Below are positions 1-8,226 of a stretch of DNA of 14,719 nt, one piece after another. The notes beneath the pieces are model-generated. The model was not told the origin of the DNA. It saw nothing but the letters and a program-made list of their open reading frames with translations, and searched no databases. Position numbers and translations under genes: made by a program. Source of the stretch: Anaerolineales bacterium. Lineage in GTDB: Bacteria > Chloroflexota > Anaerolineae > B4-G1 > DUEL01. Location of the stretch: contig DQUX01000208.1 in NCBI GenBank assembly GCA_015662065.1, positions 1 through 14,719 of the forward strand, given 5' to 3'. How positions within the stretch are numbered: position 1 is the first letter of the stretch; each line of letters begins with the position of its first letter.

Positions 1-16
1 ACAGGGAGGACAGACA

Positions 17-481
17 ATGATTCAAGACGTGCAAGTCATAGACCTCACCACCCATGTGGACGATCGCGGCTATCTGATCGAGATCGCCCGCGTTGCGGGG
101 GGAGGAGAACCCCACGCGGTGGTCCACCAGTTCGGGCAGGTCTACCTGGTGGGCGACCGGACGCGGGGGACGATCCGGGCGTTCCATAAGCACAACGAGT
201 TGTGGGACTGGTTCTTCATCAGCCACGGCTCGGCCAAGTTCGTGCTCAAGGACGACCGGGAGGACAGCCCGACCTACGGCGAGCTGATGTCCATCATCGC
301 CAGCGAGCGGAGACCTCGCCTCATCGTCGTCCCGCCGGGGGTTTACCACGGCTGGATGGCGCTGGAGGACGATACGCAGATGGTCAGCACTGCCAGCCAC
401 ACGTACAACCGGGAGGAACCGGACGAGGTCCGTATTCCCCCCGACGCCTTCGGCGATGTGTGGACGGTGAAAGGAAGGTAG
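17..481 (+). CDS. RmlC-like cupin sugar-nucleotide epimerase (dTDP-4-dehydrorhamnose 3,5-epimerase family)
   Basis: A 154-residue single-domain cupin, expected in the cytoplasm, acting on a dTDP-4-keto-6-deoxyhexose. The RmlC signature is visible: an RGYLIE segment (17-22), RGTIRAFHKH (50-59) with His57 in the position of the catalytic base, VPPGVYHGW (105-113), and a C-terminal HTYNREEPDEVRIPP segment where Tyr130 aligns with the catalytic Tyr of RmlC. Typical RmlC is about 180 residues, so this is a short member. It could be a 3-epimerase or a ketoisomerase rather than a true 3,5-epimerase. The ATG is preceded by GGGAGGA at 4-10 with a 6-base spacer. It lies 2 bases before the next gene and is followed by an RmlD-like reductase, which supports a deoxysugar role. 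The family is clear; the exact product is inferred. Confidence 0.85.
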   Translation: MIQDVQVIDLTTHVDDRGYLIEIARVAGGGEPHAVVHQFGQVYLVGDRTRGTIRAFHKHNELWDWFFISHGSAKFVLKDDREDSPTYGELMSIIASERRPRLIVVPPGVYHGWMALEDDTQMVSTASHTYNREEPDEVRIPPDAFGDVWTVKGR

Positions 482-483
482 CG

Positions 484-1557
484 ATGAGGAAGATACTCCT
501 GGTTGGAGGGGCCGGATACGTGGGGGCCGTGCTGGCGGAGGAGCTGCTGGCCCGCGGCTACGCGGTCCGCATCCTGGACCGTCTCTACTACGGCCGCCAA
601 GGGCTACAGGATGTCGAGGATCGGGTGGAGCTGGTGGTGGACGATATGCGCACCTTCGATCCGGCGGTGCTGGAGGCCGTGGACGCGGTGGTGAACATAG
701 GGGGGCTCTCTAACGACCCCACCGCTGAGTACAACCCGCGAGCCAACTATGAGATGAACACCCTGGCCACGCAGCGATTGGCCGAACTGTGCAAGACCCA
801 TGGGGTAAAACGCTTCATCTTCGGCTCCACCTGCTCCATCTATGACCGGGGGGTGGGGGATGCCGAGGCGGACGTGATCCAGGACGAGACTTCGGAGGTA
901 GCCCCCAAAGCGGCCTATTCCAGCTCCAAGTACGAGGCGGAGCGTATCCTGCTGGGGATGGCCGACGAGCGGTTCTGCCCGGTGATCCTGCGCAAAGGGA
1001 CGGTGTTCGGCTTCTCGCCCCGTATGCGATACGACCTGGTGGTGAACACCTTTGTGAAGGACGCGCTCACCAAAAGAGTGCTCACCCTCCACTACGGCGG
1101 GGAGATGTGGCGCCCCCTGGTGAACGTGCGGGACGCCGCCCGCGCCTACATTGCCTGCATCCAGGCGGAGGAGTCGGCGGTGCGGGGGGGGATCTTCAAC
1201 ATCTCCCATGGTAACTACCGCATCTCCGAGCTGGCCCTCCGCGTGCGTGCGGCGCTTCAAGGGATAGGGATCGATGTGGACATCCGCCCCGACTATGGTT
1301 ATCGAGGCGTCCGCAGCTACCGGGTCTCGGCGCGGAAGATCGAGCGGGTGCTGGGCTTCCGGCCGGTGGTGACGGTGGAGGAGTCGGTACAGGATATGGT
1401 GCGCAAGATCGAACAGTATGGTTACACCGACTTCGACAACCCTCGTTACTACAACATCCGCTGGATGAGGCTGTTGGAGGAGGCACAGGAGATCGTCCAG
1501 GTCACGGGGTCGGTGTTCGAGGCGGCATCGGTTGTCGCTGAGGAGGTCGCCGTATGA
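484..1557 (+). CDS. Extended SDR NAD-dependent epimerase/dehydratase (nucleotide-sugar)
   Basis: A 357-residue extended short-chain dehydrogenase/reductase. The N-terminal Rossmann motif GGAGYVG is at 8-14, with Asp32 at the end of beta-2 favouring NAD. The active-site set is STCSIYD (115-121) plus YSSSK (145-149), giving Ser/Thr115-116, Tyr145 and Lys149. The usual HLAA-type segment is replaced by NIGGLSNDP (71-79), as in a subgroup of nucleotide-sugar SDRs whose substrates I cannot assign. I start at the ATG at 484, after GGAAGG at 473-478, because residue 1 then immediately precedes the Rossmann strand. The frame is open much further upstream but that part overlaps the cupin gene. The gene sits between a cupin epimerase and RmlD, so a 4-keto-sugar intermediate is a reasonable substrate. 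Class is certain, substrate unknown. Confidence 0.88.
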   Translation: MRKILLVGGAGYVGAVLAEELLARGYAVRILDRLYYGRQGLQDVEDRVELVVDDMRTFDPAVLEAVDAVVNIGGLSNDPTAEYNPRANYEMNTLATQRLAELCKTHGVKRFIFGSTCSIYDRGVGDAEADVIQDETSEVAPKAAYSSSKYEAERILLGMADERFCPVILRKGTVFGFSPRMRYDLVVNTFVKDALTKRVLTLHYGGEMWRPLVNVRDAARAYIACIQAEESAVRGGIFNISHGNYRISELALRVRAALQGIGIDVDIRPDYGYRGVRSYRVSARKIERVLGFRPVVTVEESVQDMVRKIEQYGYTDFDNPRYYNIRWMRLLEEAQEIVQVTGSVFEAASVVAEEVAV

Positions 1558-2426
1558 AGGTAATGGTCATCGGAGCCAACGGCCAACTGGGCAGTGACTT
1601 GGTGAAGGTGTTTGCGGACCACGAGCTGATCCCGCTGACCCACCGGGACGTGGACATCTGTGAGCCGGTGGGGGTGCGGGCTGTGCTGCGGCGCTATCAG
1701 CCGGAGATCGTGATCAACACGGCTGCCTATCATAAGGTGGACGAGTGTGAGGTGAACGCTGATCGGGCGTTCGCCGTCAACACCCTGGGGGTGCGCAACC
1801 TGGCGCTGGCCTGCCGGGAGAGGGACGCCGTGCTGGTCCACTTCAGCACCGACTACGTCTTCGACGGGCGTAAGGGGAGCGCCTACGTGGAGACCGACCT
1901 GCCCAACCCGATCAACGTCTACGGCGTCTCCAAGTTAGCTGGCGAGTTCTTCGTCAAGTACCTGCTGGACCGGTACTTCATCGTGCGGACCTCCGGACTG
2001 TTCGGCGTGGCTGGCAGCAGCGGCAAAGGGGGGAACTTCGTGGAGCTGATGCTGCGGCTGGCTCGGGAAGGACGGGCCATCCGCGTGGTGGACGACCAGG
2101 TTCTCTCGCCCACCTACACGATGGACCTGGCCCATCAGATCCGGGCGCTGATCCAGACAGACCGCTACGGCCTCTACCACGTCACCAGCCACGGCGCCTG
2201 CTCCTGGTATCAGTTCACGGTCAAGATCTTCGGGCTGGCGGGCCTCTCCCCTTCCCTCTCGCCGCAGACCACTGCCGAGTCCGTGGCGCGGGCCACACGG
2301 CCGGCCCACTCAGAGCTGGAGAACGCGGCCCTCCAGCGGCTGGGGCTGGACCAGATGCGGCGCTGGGAGGAGGGGCTGGCGGCCTATATGGAGGCCCGCC
2401 GGGCCGTGCATCCCGAGGAGGGGTAG
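1554..2426 (+). CDS. rfbD: dTDP-4-dehydrorhamnose reductase (RmlD/RfbD family)
   Basis: A 290-residue SDR-type reductase of the normal RmlD length (about 290-300). In this family it reduces the 4-keto group of dTDP-6-deoxy-L-lyxo-4-hexulose with NAD(P)H to give dTDP-L-rhamnose in the cytoplasm. Diagnostic segments are GANGQLG (7-13), INTAAYHKVDECE (54-66), STDYVFDG (98-105) and YGVSK (123-127), carrying the catalytic Thr99, Tyr123 and Lys127. The start ATG overlaps the previous stop by four bases (ATGA) and has GAGGAGG at 1540-1546, so translation is probably coupled. No rmlA or rmlB is seen here; they would have to lie upstream or elsewhere. Some RmlD homologues make other deoxysugars, so rhamnose itself is the likely but unproved product. 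Confidence 0.9.
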   Translation: MKVMVIGANGQLGSDLVKVFADHELIPLTHRDVDICEPVGVRAVLRRYQPEIVINTAAYHKVDECEVNADRAFAVNTLGVRNLALACRERDAVLVHFSTDYVFDGRKGSAYVETDLPNPINVYGVSKLAGEFFVKYLLDRYFIVRTSGLFGVAGSSGKGGNFVELMLRLAREGRAIRVVDDQVLSPTYTMDLAHQIRALIQTDRYGLYHVTSHGACSWYQFTVKIFGLAGLSPSLSPQTTAESVARATRPAHSELENAALQRLGLDQMRRWEEGLAAYMEARRAVHPEEG

Positions 2427-2430
2427 AGTG

Positions 2431-3387
2431 ATGGGCGTGGATCTGACCGTCTCCATCATCAACACCAACAACCGCGACCTGCTGCGAGAATGTCTGCGCA
2501 GCCTGTTTGAGAGTACGCGAAGCATCTCGCTGGAGGTCTACGTGGTAGACAATGCCTGCACCGATGGCAGTGCCGAGATGGTGGAACGGGAGTTCCCTCA
2601 GGTCCATCTGATCCGCAACCCCTATCGCCTCCGCTTCTGCGCCAATCACAACCAGGTGCTGCGACAGGGGACCGGCCGCTACCTGCTCATCCTCAACGAG
2701 GACACGGTGATCCCCCCCGGTGCCTTCGACAAGCTGGTGGCCTTTATGGACGCCCACCCCGAGGCCGGGGCCGCCGGGGTGACGGTGCTCAACCCCGACG
2801 GCTCGCTCCAGTACTCCTATGCGCGGTTCCCCAGCCTCCGCTCCGCTCTGATCCTGACCCTCTCTCTGAACCGATTCCTGAACGGCGGGCACTACCCCTT
2901 CTTCCCCCAGCCGGAGGATGGTCGGCCCCGCGAGGTGGACTGGACCAACGGGGCGTGCTTCCTGGTGCGCCGGGAGGCGATGGAGCAGGTCGGGCTGATG
3001 GACGAAGCGTTCCTGATCTATGCCGAGGAGACGGACTGGTGCTATCGCATCCGCAAAGCCGGCTGGAAGGTCTACTATCTCCCCGAAGTCAGCATCTGCC
3101 ACTATCAGGGAAAAGCGACCAGTCAGGCCCGTCCCCGGCGGCGGTTCCGTATCAACCGCAGCGCTCTGCTCTTCTTCCGCAAGCACTACGGCTGGCTGCG
3201 CACGCTGGGGCTGCGGCTGATCCTCCTTTTCACCAGCCTCGGGCGGCTGCTCATCTGGGGGCCGCTCTGCCTCGTGGGGTGGCGAAGGCCGCTGGCCCGC
3301 CTGGAGGTGATCTACAACGGGCGCACGGTGCTCGTCAGCCTGTGGCGGGACGATATGTTCGATGCCGAGTTGATGCGGATCGGGTGA
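2431..3387 (+). CDS. Family 2 glycosyltransferase, rhamnosyltransferase-like
   Basis: A 318-residue inverting GT-A enzyme that would transfer a sugar from a nucleotide donor on the cytoplasmic face of the membrane. The GT2 core is visible: SIINTNNRDLLRECLRSL at 8-25, VVDNACTDGS (38-47), and LNEDTV (88-93), where Asn-Glu-Asp takes the place of DxD. Further on is TNGACFLVRREAMEQVG followed by a DEAFLIYAEETDWCYRI segment, typical of WbbL-like rhamnosyltransferases. The C-terminal part has a hydrophobic stretch (LILLFTSLGRLLIWGPL) that probably binds the membrane. It follows the RmlD-like gene by four bases, so a rhamnose donor is plausible. The ATG at 2431 is preferred with AGGAGG at 2416-2421; a GTG at 2428 is an alternative. 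Donor and acceptor are inferred. Confidence 0.87.
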   Translation: MGVDLTVSIINTNNRDLLRECLRSLFESTRSISLEVYVVDNACTDGSAEMVEREFPQVHLIRNPYRLRFCANHNQVLRQGTGRYLLILNEDTVIPPGAFDKLVAFMDAHPEAGAAGVTVLNPDGSLQYSYARFPSLRSALILTLSLNRFLNGGHYPFFPQPEDGRPREVDWTNGACFLVRREAMEQVGLMDEAFLIYAEETDWCYRIRKAGWKVYYLPEVSICHYQGKATSQARPRRRFRINRSALLFFRKHYGWLRTLGLRLILLFTSLGRLLIWGPLCLVGWRRPLARLEVIYNGRTVLVSLWRDDMFDAELMRIG

Positions 3388-3390
3388 TCT

Positions 3391-4599
3391 ATGGTGGTGC
3401 TAGAGGTGATCTTGGCGATCCTGCTTGCTCTGGTCACGCTGTGTCTGGGGTATCTCTACTTCCTGACCCTGGCTGGTGTGCCCCGCCGTCGGGCTCCGCT
3501 CCCGGACCGGCCGGTTCACACCTTCGCTATCGCGATCCCGGCGCACAATGAGGAGGCGGTCATCGGCGCGACGGTGGACGGCCTGTTGCGGCTGGACTAC
3601 CCACGGGAGATGGTCGACATCCACGTCGTCAGCGACAACTCCACCGACCGCACGGCGGAGATCGTCCGCCAGCGCGGGGTGGCGTGCTGGGAGCGTTTCG
3701 ACGAGACGCGCCGGAGCAAGGGGTACGCGCTAGCCTGGCTGTTCGAGCGGTTGCTGCGCCGCGAGAGGGGGTACGACGCCATCGTCGTCTTCGACGCTGA
3801 CAGCCGGGTAGATGCCTCCTTCCTCCGGGTGATGGACGCGGAGCTGAGCCGGGGGCGGCGGGTGGTCCAGGGCCACCACGTCATCGCCAACCCGGCGGAT
3901 AACTGGTTCACGGCGGCGATGTACGTGGGCTTTGTGCTGGACAACCTGCGCAACGGTGGGCGGTCCAACCTGGGGCTCTCCGCCAAGTTGATGGGGGACG
4001 GGATGTGCTTCGCCCGGGAGGTGTTGGAGCGGTTTCCATGGACGACGGTGGGCCTGACGGAGGACGCGGAGTATCAGGCCCGGCTCCTGCTGAACGGCGT
4101 CCGCGTGGCGTTTGCCCCCGACGCGGTCTCCTACGGGGAGATCCCTACCTCGCTATCCGCGGCCCAGGGGCAGCGCTCCCGCTGGATGCAGGGACGGGCG
4201 GAGCTGTCTCGGCGGCTGGGCCCGGCCCTCCTGCGGGCCGGCCTGAGAAACCGCAGCCTGGCGCAACTGGATGGCGCGGTCGAGCAGGCGATGCCCTCCT
4301 ATTCAACGTTGCTGACGCTGTGGGGCGGGGTGGCGCTGATCGAAGGGGGGCTGGACCTGACCGTGGGTGGCTTCGCAGCGGCCTGGGGATGGGTGTTGGG
4401 GCTGGGGGCGGCCTTCGCCCTCTACCCCCTCCTGGGATTGCTCCTATCGGGAGCGCCCCGCGCCGTCTATCGCCACCTGGCGCTGGCCCCCCTGTACGTG
4501 GTGTGGCGCACCGGGGTGCGGCTGTGGGTGCGCCTGCGTCGGGGGTCCGGCGTGTGGGTGCGCACACCGCGGAAGGCGGCGGACGAGAAGGTGAGGTGA
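3391..4599 (+). CDS. Membrane-anchored family 2 glycosyltransferase with QxxRW motif
   Basis: A 402-residue protein with an N-terminal membrane helix (about 3-27), a cytoplasmic GT2 domain and two to three hydrophobic segments at about 300-380. Catalytic motifs are all present: IAIPAHNEE (47-55), VSDNSTD (80-86), the DAD metal site (135-137), TED (223-225) with the general base, and QRSRW (261-265), the QxxRW motif of cellulose, hyaluronan and PNAG synthases. Near the C terminus is a WVRTPR segment, common in these GT2 proteins. The catalytic set is shared with processive synthases, but many non-processive GT2 enzymes also keep QxxRW. It begins three bases after the previous gene with no strong ribosome binding site, so it may depend on coupling. 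The polymer is not identifiable from sequence. Confidence 0.86.
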   Translation: MVVLEVILAILLALVTLCLGYLYFLTLAGVPRRRAPLPDRPVHTFAIAIPAHNEEAVIGATVDGLLRLDYPREMVDIHVVSDNSTDRTAEIVRQRGVACWERFDETRRSKGYALAWLFERLLRRERGYDAIVVFDADSRVDASFLRVMDAELSRGRRVVQGHHVIANPADNWFTAAMYVGFVLDNLRNGGRSNLGLSAKLMGDGMCFAREVLERFPWTTVGLTEDAEYQARLLLNGVRVAFAPDAVSYGEIPTSLSAAQGQRSRWMQGRAELSRRLGPALLRAGLRNRSLAQLDGAVEQAMPSYSTLLTLWGGVALIEGGLDLTVGGFAAAWGWVLGLGAAFALYPLLGLLLSGAPRAVYRHLALAPLYVVWRTGVRLWVRLRRGSGVWVRTPRKAADEKVR

Positions 4600-4604
4600 C
4601 ATCT

Positions 4605-5528
4605 GTGAACTTGCTGGACACGCTGATCGGTCGGTCCCTGGGACCCCGTCCGAGCCGCCCCTTGCTGGCGCTGACGACGGTCCTTTGGCCAGACCGGTTC
4701 GTCCGGCGGCTCTACGCCCCTGCGGCGGACCATCGCATCGACTGGGACGGGCGCCGGGCGGCCGCGACCCTCTCCTTCGACATAGACCTGCCCGAGGATG
4801 TCGAGGCGCTACCCTGGCTGCTGGATACCCTGGCCCCCTATCCCTTCCGGGCCAGCTTCGCCTGCATCGGGCGATGGGTGGAGCAAGCGCCCGATGTGCA
4901 TCGGCGCATCGTTCGGGAGGGGCACGAGGTCGTCAATCATACCTATTCCCACCCTTGGAGCGAGGTCTTCAACCCTCGCCCCTTCCTCTCTCTGGCCCCG
5001 GCGGAGCGGGAGGAGGAGGTCCGGCGAGGACACGAGGCCATCGTCCGCACGCTGGGGTACGAGCCGGTGGGGTTCCGGGCCCCGCACCTGGATATGGCCC
5101 CCGGCGTATACCCGGTCCTCTCCGAGATGGGGTACCGCTACTCCTCGTCGGCCCTGGCCCGGCGGGTTGGAGCGCTTCCCTTCCGCGCCGCCGATGGGGT
5201 CTGGGAGCTCCCCCTGGCCCAGTGCCCCCTCCACCCATCCAGCGTCTTCGACACCTACCACGCCTTTCGCTCGGGGAGCTGGCTTTTTCGGGTTCGCGGC
5301 GAGGATGAGGACCGCTTCTTCGGATCGTTCGTCCGTCTGGTGGACCTGGGGGTGGAGTGGGGCGCGCATATCAACGTTTACTTCGACCCAATGGACGCGC
5401 ATCGGTTCCGCCGTTTTCCTCGCTTCCTCGACCATCTACAGGCATGGCGGGAGCAGGTGATGGTAGCGACGTATCGGGAACTGGTGGGGATTCTGGAGCC
5501 TCGGGAAGAGAAGGGCGGTCGGGAATGA
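4605..5528 (+). CDS. Polysaccharide deacetylase family protein (NodB-type, CE4-like)
   Basis: A 307-residue carbohydrate esterase that would remove N-acetyl or O-acetyl groups from a sugar or lipid-linked glycan. NodB motifs are in order: LSFDID (56-61, variant of TFDD, with Asp59 the likely base), NHTYSHP (111-117; His112 and His116 as metal ligands), and FRAPH (157-161). There is no signal peptide, so it is probably cytoplasmic or peripheral, unlike PgaB. The metal-binding Asp next to the base is Ile60 here, with Asp61 one position later; related subfamilies with FDVD/FDVE exist. I chose GTG 4605 (GAGGTGA at 4593-4599 just upstream). GTG 4596, overlapping the preceding stop, is an alternative. 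The frame is open back to 4005, but that part overlaps the glycosyltransferase gene. Next to WecB, an N-acetylhexosamine substrate is reasonable. Confidence 0.85.
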   Translation: MNLLDTLIGRSLGPRPSRPLLALTTVLWPDRFVRRLYAPAADHRIDWDGRRAAATLSFDIDLPEDVEALPWLLDTLAPYPFRASFACIGRWVEQAPDVHRRIVREGHEVVNHTYSHPWSEVFNPRPFLSLAPAEREEEVRRGHEAIVRTLGYEPVGFRAPHLDMAPGVYPVLSEMGYRYSSSALARRVGALPFRAADGVWELPLAQCPLHPSSVFDTYHAFRSGSWLFRVRGEDEDRFFGSFVRLVDLGVEWGAHINVYFDPMDAHRFRRFPRFLDHLQAWREQVMVATYRELVGILEPREEKGGRE

Positions 5529-6670
5529 TCAAGGTGTTGTCCGTTGTCGGCACCCGACCGGAGGCGATCAAGATGGCCCCGGTGATCAAGGAGATGGAGA
5601 AGCACCCGGGCGAGATCCGGTCGGTCATCTGCGCCACCGCCCAGCACCGGGAGATGCTGGATCAGGTGTTGGAGTTGTTCGACATCCGGCCCGATTACGA
5701 CCTGGACCTGATGCGGCCCGGTCAGACTCTTTCCGGGCTGACGGCCCGTCTTCTCAACGGTCTGGATGAGGTCATCGCCCGAGAACGGCCCGATTGGCTG
5801 CTGGTGCAGGGGGATACCACGACGGTGATGGTGGGGGCGTTGGCGGCCTTCTACCATCGGGTGCGGGTGGGGCACGTGGAGGCGGGGCTTCGCACTGGCG
5901 ACAAGTTCCAGCCCTTCCCGGAGGAGATCAACCGCCGCATCGCCGACGTCGTCAGCGACCTGCACTTCGCCCCCACCCAGAGCAACCGCCGGAACCTGCT
6001 GCGGGAGGGGGTGCCGGACGATTCCATCCTGGTCACCGGCAACACGGTCATAGACGCCCTGCAGAGGATCGTAGCGCAGGCCCGCCACCGCGTGCGCCGG
6101 GAGTGGGAGCCGCGGCTCGATGGGCGGCGGCTTCTGCTGGTCACCGCCCACCGCCGGGAGAACTTCGGCCCGCCCCTGGAGGAGATCTGCCGGGCGTTGG
6201 CCCGGATCGCCCACGAGTACCGCTCCGATGTGTACATCCTCTACCCGGTTCACCTCAACCCCAATGTCTGGGAGCCGGTCCACGCCGCTCTGGGGGAGGT
6301 GCCCAACATCATCCTCACCCCGCCGCTGGATTACGAGACCTTCGTAGGGCTGATGGACCGGGCCTACATGGTGTTGACCGATTCCGGCGGCCTGCAGGAG
6401 GAGGCCCCCGGTCTGGGGAAGCCGGTGCTGGTGCTCCGGGAGGTCACCGAGCGGCCAGAAGCGGTGGTCGCCGGGACGGTGCGGGTGGTAGGGACCTCGT
6501 CCCGGCGCATTTTGGAGGAAGCGGCGGCCCTGCTGGACGACGGTGCGGCCTATGAGAGAATGGCCCAGGCGGTCAACCCCTACGGCGATGGCCGGGCCAG
6601 CCAGCGCATCGTGGCGGCGCTGTTGGGGCAGCCAGTTGCTCCTTTCACGGTGGGTGGGGTAGCGGAATGA
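5525..6670 (+). CDS. wecB: UDP-N-acetylglucosamine 2-epimerase (non-hydrolysing)
   Basis: A 381-residue cytoplasmic enzyme of the WecB/MnaA family, close to the E. coli length (376). It interconverts UDP-GlcNAc and UDP-ManNAc, supplying donors for envelope glycans. Motifs seen: GTRPEAIKMAP (9-19), VQGDTTT (94-100), GHVEAGLRTG (116-125), PFPEEINRR (130-138), TAHRREN (207-213), YPVHLNPNV, and a DSGGLQEEAPGLGKPVL segment. Asp97, Glu119, Glu133 and His209 correspond to the catalytic residues known in E. coli WecB. The ATG overlaps the deacetylase stop by four bases (ATGA). An open in-frame extension back to 5357 is inside the deacetylase gene and has no family similarity. No ManNAc dehydrogenase (WecC) is seen in the window, so UDP-ManNAc may be used directly or oxidised by an enzyme elsewhere. 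Confidence 0.95.
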   Translation: MIKVLSVVGTRPEAIKMAPVIKEMEKHPGEIRSVICATAQHREMLDQVLELFDIRPDYDLDLMRPGQTLSGLTARLLNGLDEVIARERPDWLLVQGDTTTVMVGALAAFYHRVRVGHVEAGLRTGDKFQPFPEEINRRIADVVSDLHFAPTQSNRRNLLREGVPDDSILVTGNTVIDALQRIVAQARHRVRREWEPRLDGRRLLLVTAHRRENFGPPLEEICRALARIAHEYRSDVYILYPVHLNPNVWEPVHAALGEVPNIILTPPLDYETFVGLMDRAYMVLTDSGGLQEEAPGLGKPVLVLREVTERPEAVVAGTVRVVGTSSRRILEEAAALLDDGAAYERMAQAVNPYGDGRASQRIVAALLGQPVAPFTVGGVAE

Positions 6671-6674
6671 GGAT

Positions 6675-6681
6675 GGGAGGA
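6675..6681 (+). promoter_or_regulatory. Ribosome binding site deciding the start of the first GT-C-like gene
   Basis: GGGAGGA lies 9 bases upstream of the ATG at 6691. The earlier ATG at 6667, which overlaps the wecB stop, lacks a good Shine-Dalgarno sequence. A second GGAGG directly abuts the ATG at 6691 and is too close to act. Confidence 0.55.
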
Positions 6682-6690
6682 GAGAGGAGG

Positions 6691-8226
6691 ATGGTTCAGG
6701 CGCGTCTACCGGAAGCGTTGGAGATCAAGACCTCAGGCCAGGCTCTGGTGCGCAGCGAGAGGCGTATCGCGCTTCTCATCTTCCTCCCGCTGCTGGTGTG
6801 CTACGCCTACTTCTTCCCCCGCTGGGCCGATTGGAACCAGAACTCGCGGCTGAACCTGGTGATGGCGGTCGTGGATCGCGGGGTGCTCTACATCGACGAT
6901 TACTACGAGGGGTACACGGCGACGGGCGACTACGCCGAATACGAGGGTCACATCTACAGCACCAAGGCTCCGGGAAGTGGGTTCCTGGGCGTCCCGGTGT
7001 ACTGGGCCTTCCAGAAGGTCGTGGGGGGAGGGATGGCTCGGTGGGCGCTGGGCCTCTTGCGGTCCAACGAGGCGGTCGGCACCACGCTGACGGCCGGCGG
7101 CTCTGGGCTCCTGCCGGAGAAACTCCACGCCGCGCTTGCCCTGTACCTGGTCACCCTCTTCACCGTCTCTATCCCCTCGGCCCTTCTGGGCGTTCTCCTG
7201 TATCGGTCTGCGGGTCACTTCGTCCCCGCCCCGGCCCCCCGGGTGTGGGCGGTGCTGGCGTATGGGTTGGCCACCAGCGCCTTCCCGTACTCCGGCTCGT
7301 TCTACGGCCATCAGATCGTGGCGGTCCTGCTCTTTGTGGCCTTCTACCTTTCCTTCCTCATTGGAAGGGGGAAGCTGAGCCCGGCGTTCGCGGTGGGTGT
7401 GGGGGGGCTGCTGGGCTACGCCGTCATCACCGAGTACCCGGCGGCCCTGGTGGCCGGGGCGGTGCTTCTGTACCTCTACCACCGGCTGCCCCAGAAGCGG
7501 TGGGTCGGCCTGGCGATCCTGGGTGGGCTGCTGCCGGGGCTCCTGTGGATGGGCTACAACTTGGCGATCTTCCACAAGCCGGTCGCCTTTGGGTACGAGC
7601 ACGCTCCCCTGTGGCAGGACGTCAATACCGCCGGCTTCTTCAGCCTGGTCTATCCCCAGCCGGAGGCGCTGTGGGGCATCACCTTTGGCTCCTTCCGGGG
7701 GTTGTTCTTCCTCTCCCCGGTCCTGCTTCTCGCCATTCCCGGCCTCTACCGGCTCGCCCGTGACCGAGCGTGGCGGCCGGAGGGGTGGGTCTCCCTGTGG
7801 GCGGCGGTCGGTTTTCTCCTTTTCAACGGATCGTCGGTGATGTGGCAGGGAGGGTACGCGGTGGGCTCCCGGTATCTGGTCCCTATGCTGCCCTTCCTGG
7901 TCCTGCCGCTGGCGCTCTTCGCCGAGGGATGGGGGAGGCGGGGGTGGGCCAGGGGGTTGATCGGAGTCCTCTCCATCTGGTCGTTATTGGCCGTCTGGGC
8001 GGAGACCATCGGCGGGCAACAGTTCCCGGATTACACGCCCAACCCCCTGTTTCGGTATTCATTGCCCCGGCTGCTGGCGGGGGATATCGCCCGCAACCTG
8101 AGCACGGTGGTGGGGCTCTCCGGCTGGCTCAGTCTGGCGCCTCTGATCGCGGTGTTGGGATGTCTCTCCTGGGTGCTCGCGAGGCGGTTGATGACGAGAA
8201 GAACGGCGCTCCAGGAGGGTCTATGA
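6691..8226 (+). CDS. Polytopic membrane protein, GT-C-like glycosyltransferase candidate
   Basis: A 511-residue integral membrane protein with about ten or more hydrophobic helices, the first at about 26-43. The first extracytoplasmic loop carries a dense conserved-looking block: NQNSR (49-53), a DRGVLYIDDYY run (62-72), and TGDY...EGHIYSTKAPG (78-95). A WQGGYAVGSRYLVPMLPF segment (about 385-402) lies before the last helices. The layout (acidic residues in loop 1, many helices) is that of GT-C enzymes such as the PMT and ArnT families, which use polyprenyl-phosphate sugars outside the membrane. That function is inferred; I recognise the type but not a characterised family. The start at 6691 follows a good ribosome binding site at 6675-6681. 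ATG 6667 (ATGA overlap with wecB) would add eight residues. It overlaps the next gene by four bases. Confidence 0.75.
   Translation: MVQARLPEALEIKTSGQALVRSERRIALLIFLPLLVCYAYFFPRWADWNQNSRLNLVMAVVDRGVLYIDDYYEGYTATGDYAEYEGHIYSTKAPGSGFLGVPVYWAFQKVVGGGMARWALGLLRSNEAVGTTLTAGGSGLLPEKLHAALALYLVTLFTVSIPSALLGVLLYRSAGHFVPAPAPRVWAVLAYGLATSAFPYSGSFYGHQIVAVLLFVAFYLSFLIGRGKLSPAFAVGVGGLLGYAVITEYPAALVAGAVLLYLYHRLPQKRWVGLAILGGLLPGLLWMGYNLAIFHKPVAFGYEHAPLWQDVNTAGFFSLVYPQPEALWGITFGSFRGLFFLSPVLLLAIPGLYRLARDRAWRPEGWVSLWAAVGFLLFNGSSVMWQGGYAVGSRYLVPMLPFLVLPLALFAEGWGRRGWARGLIGVLSIWSLLAVWAETIGGQQFPDYTPNPLFRYSLPRLLAGDIARNLSTVVGLSGWLSLAPLIAVLGCLSWVLARRLMTRRTALQEGL

Noticed and set aside
202..483. Upstream extension of the SDR gene (start at 202)
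   Set aside because: It overlaps the cupin gene in another frame. The Rossmann strand begins right after the ATG at 484, which has its own GGAAGG.
4005..4604. Upstream extension of the deacetylase gene
   Set aside because: It is an out-of-frame shadow of the GT2 gene, Gly/Pro/Arg-rich and without domain similarity.
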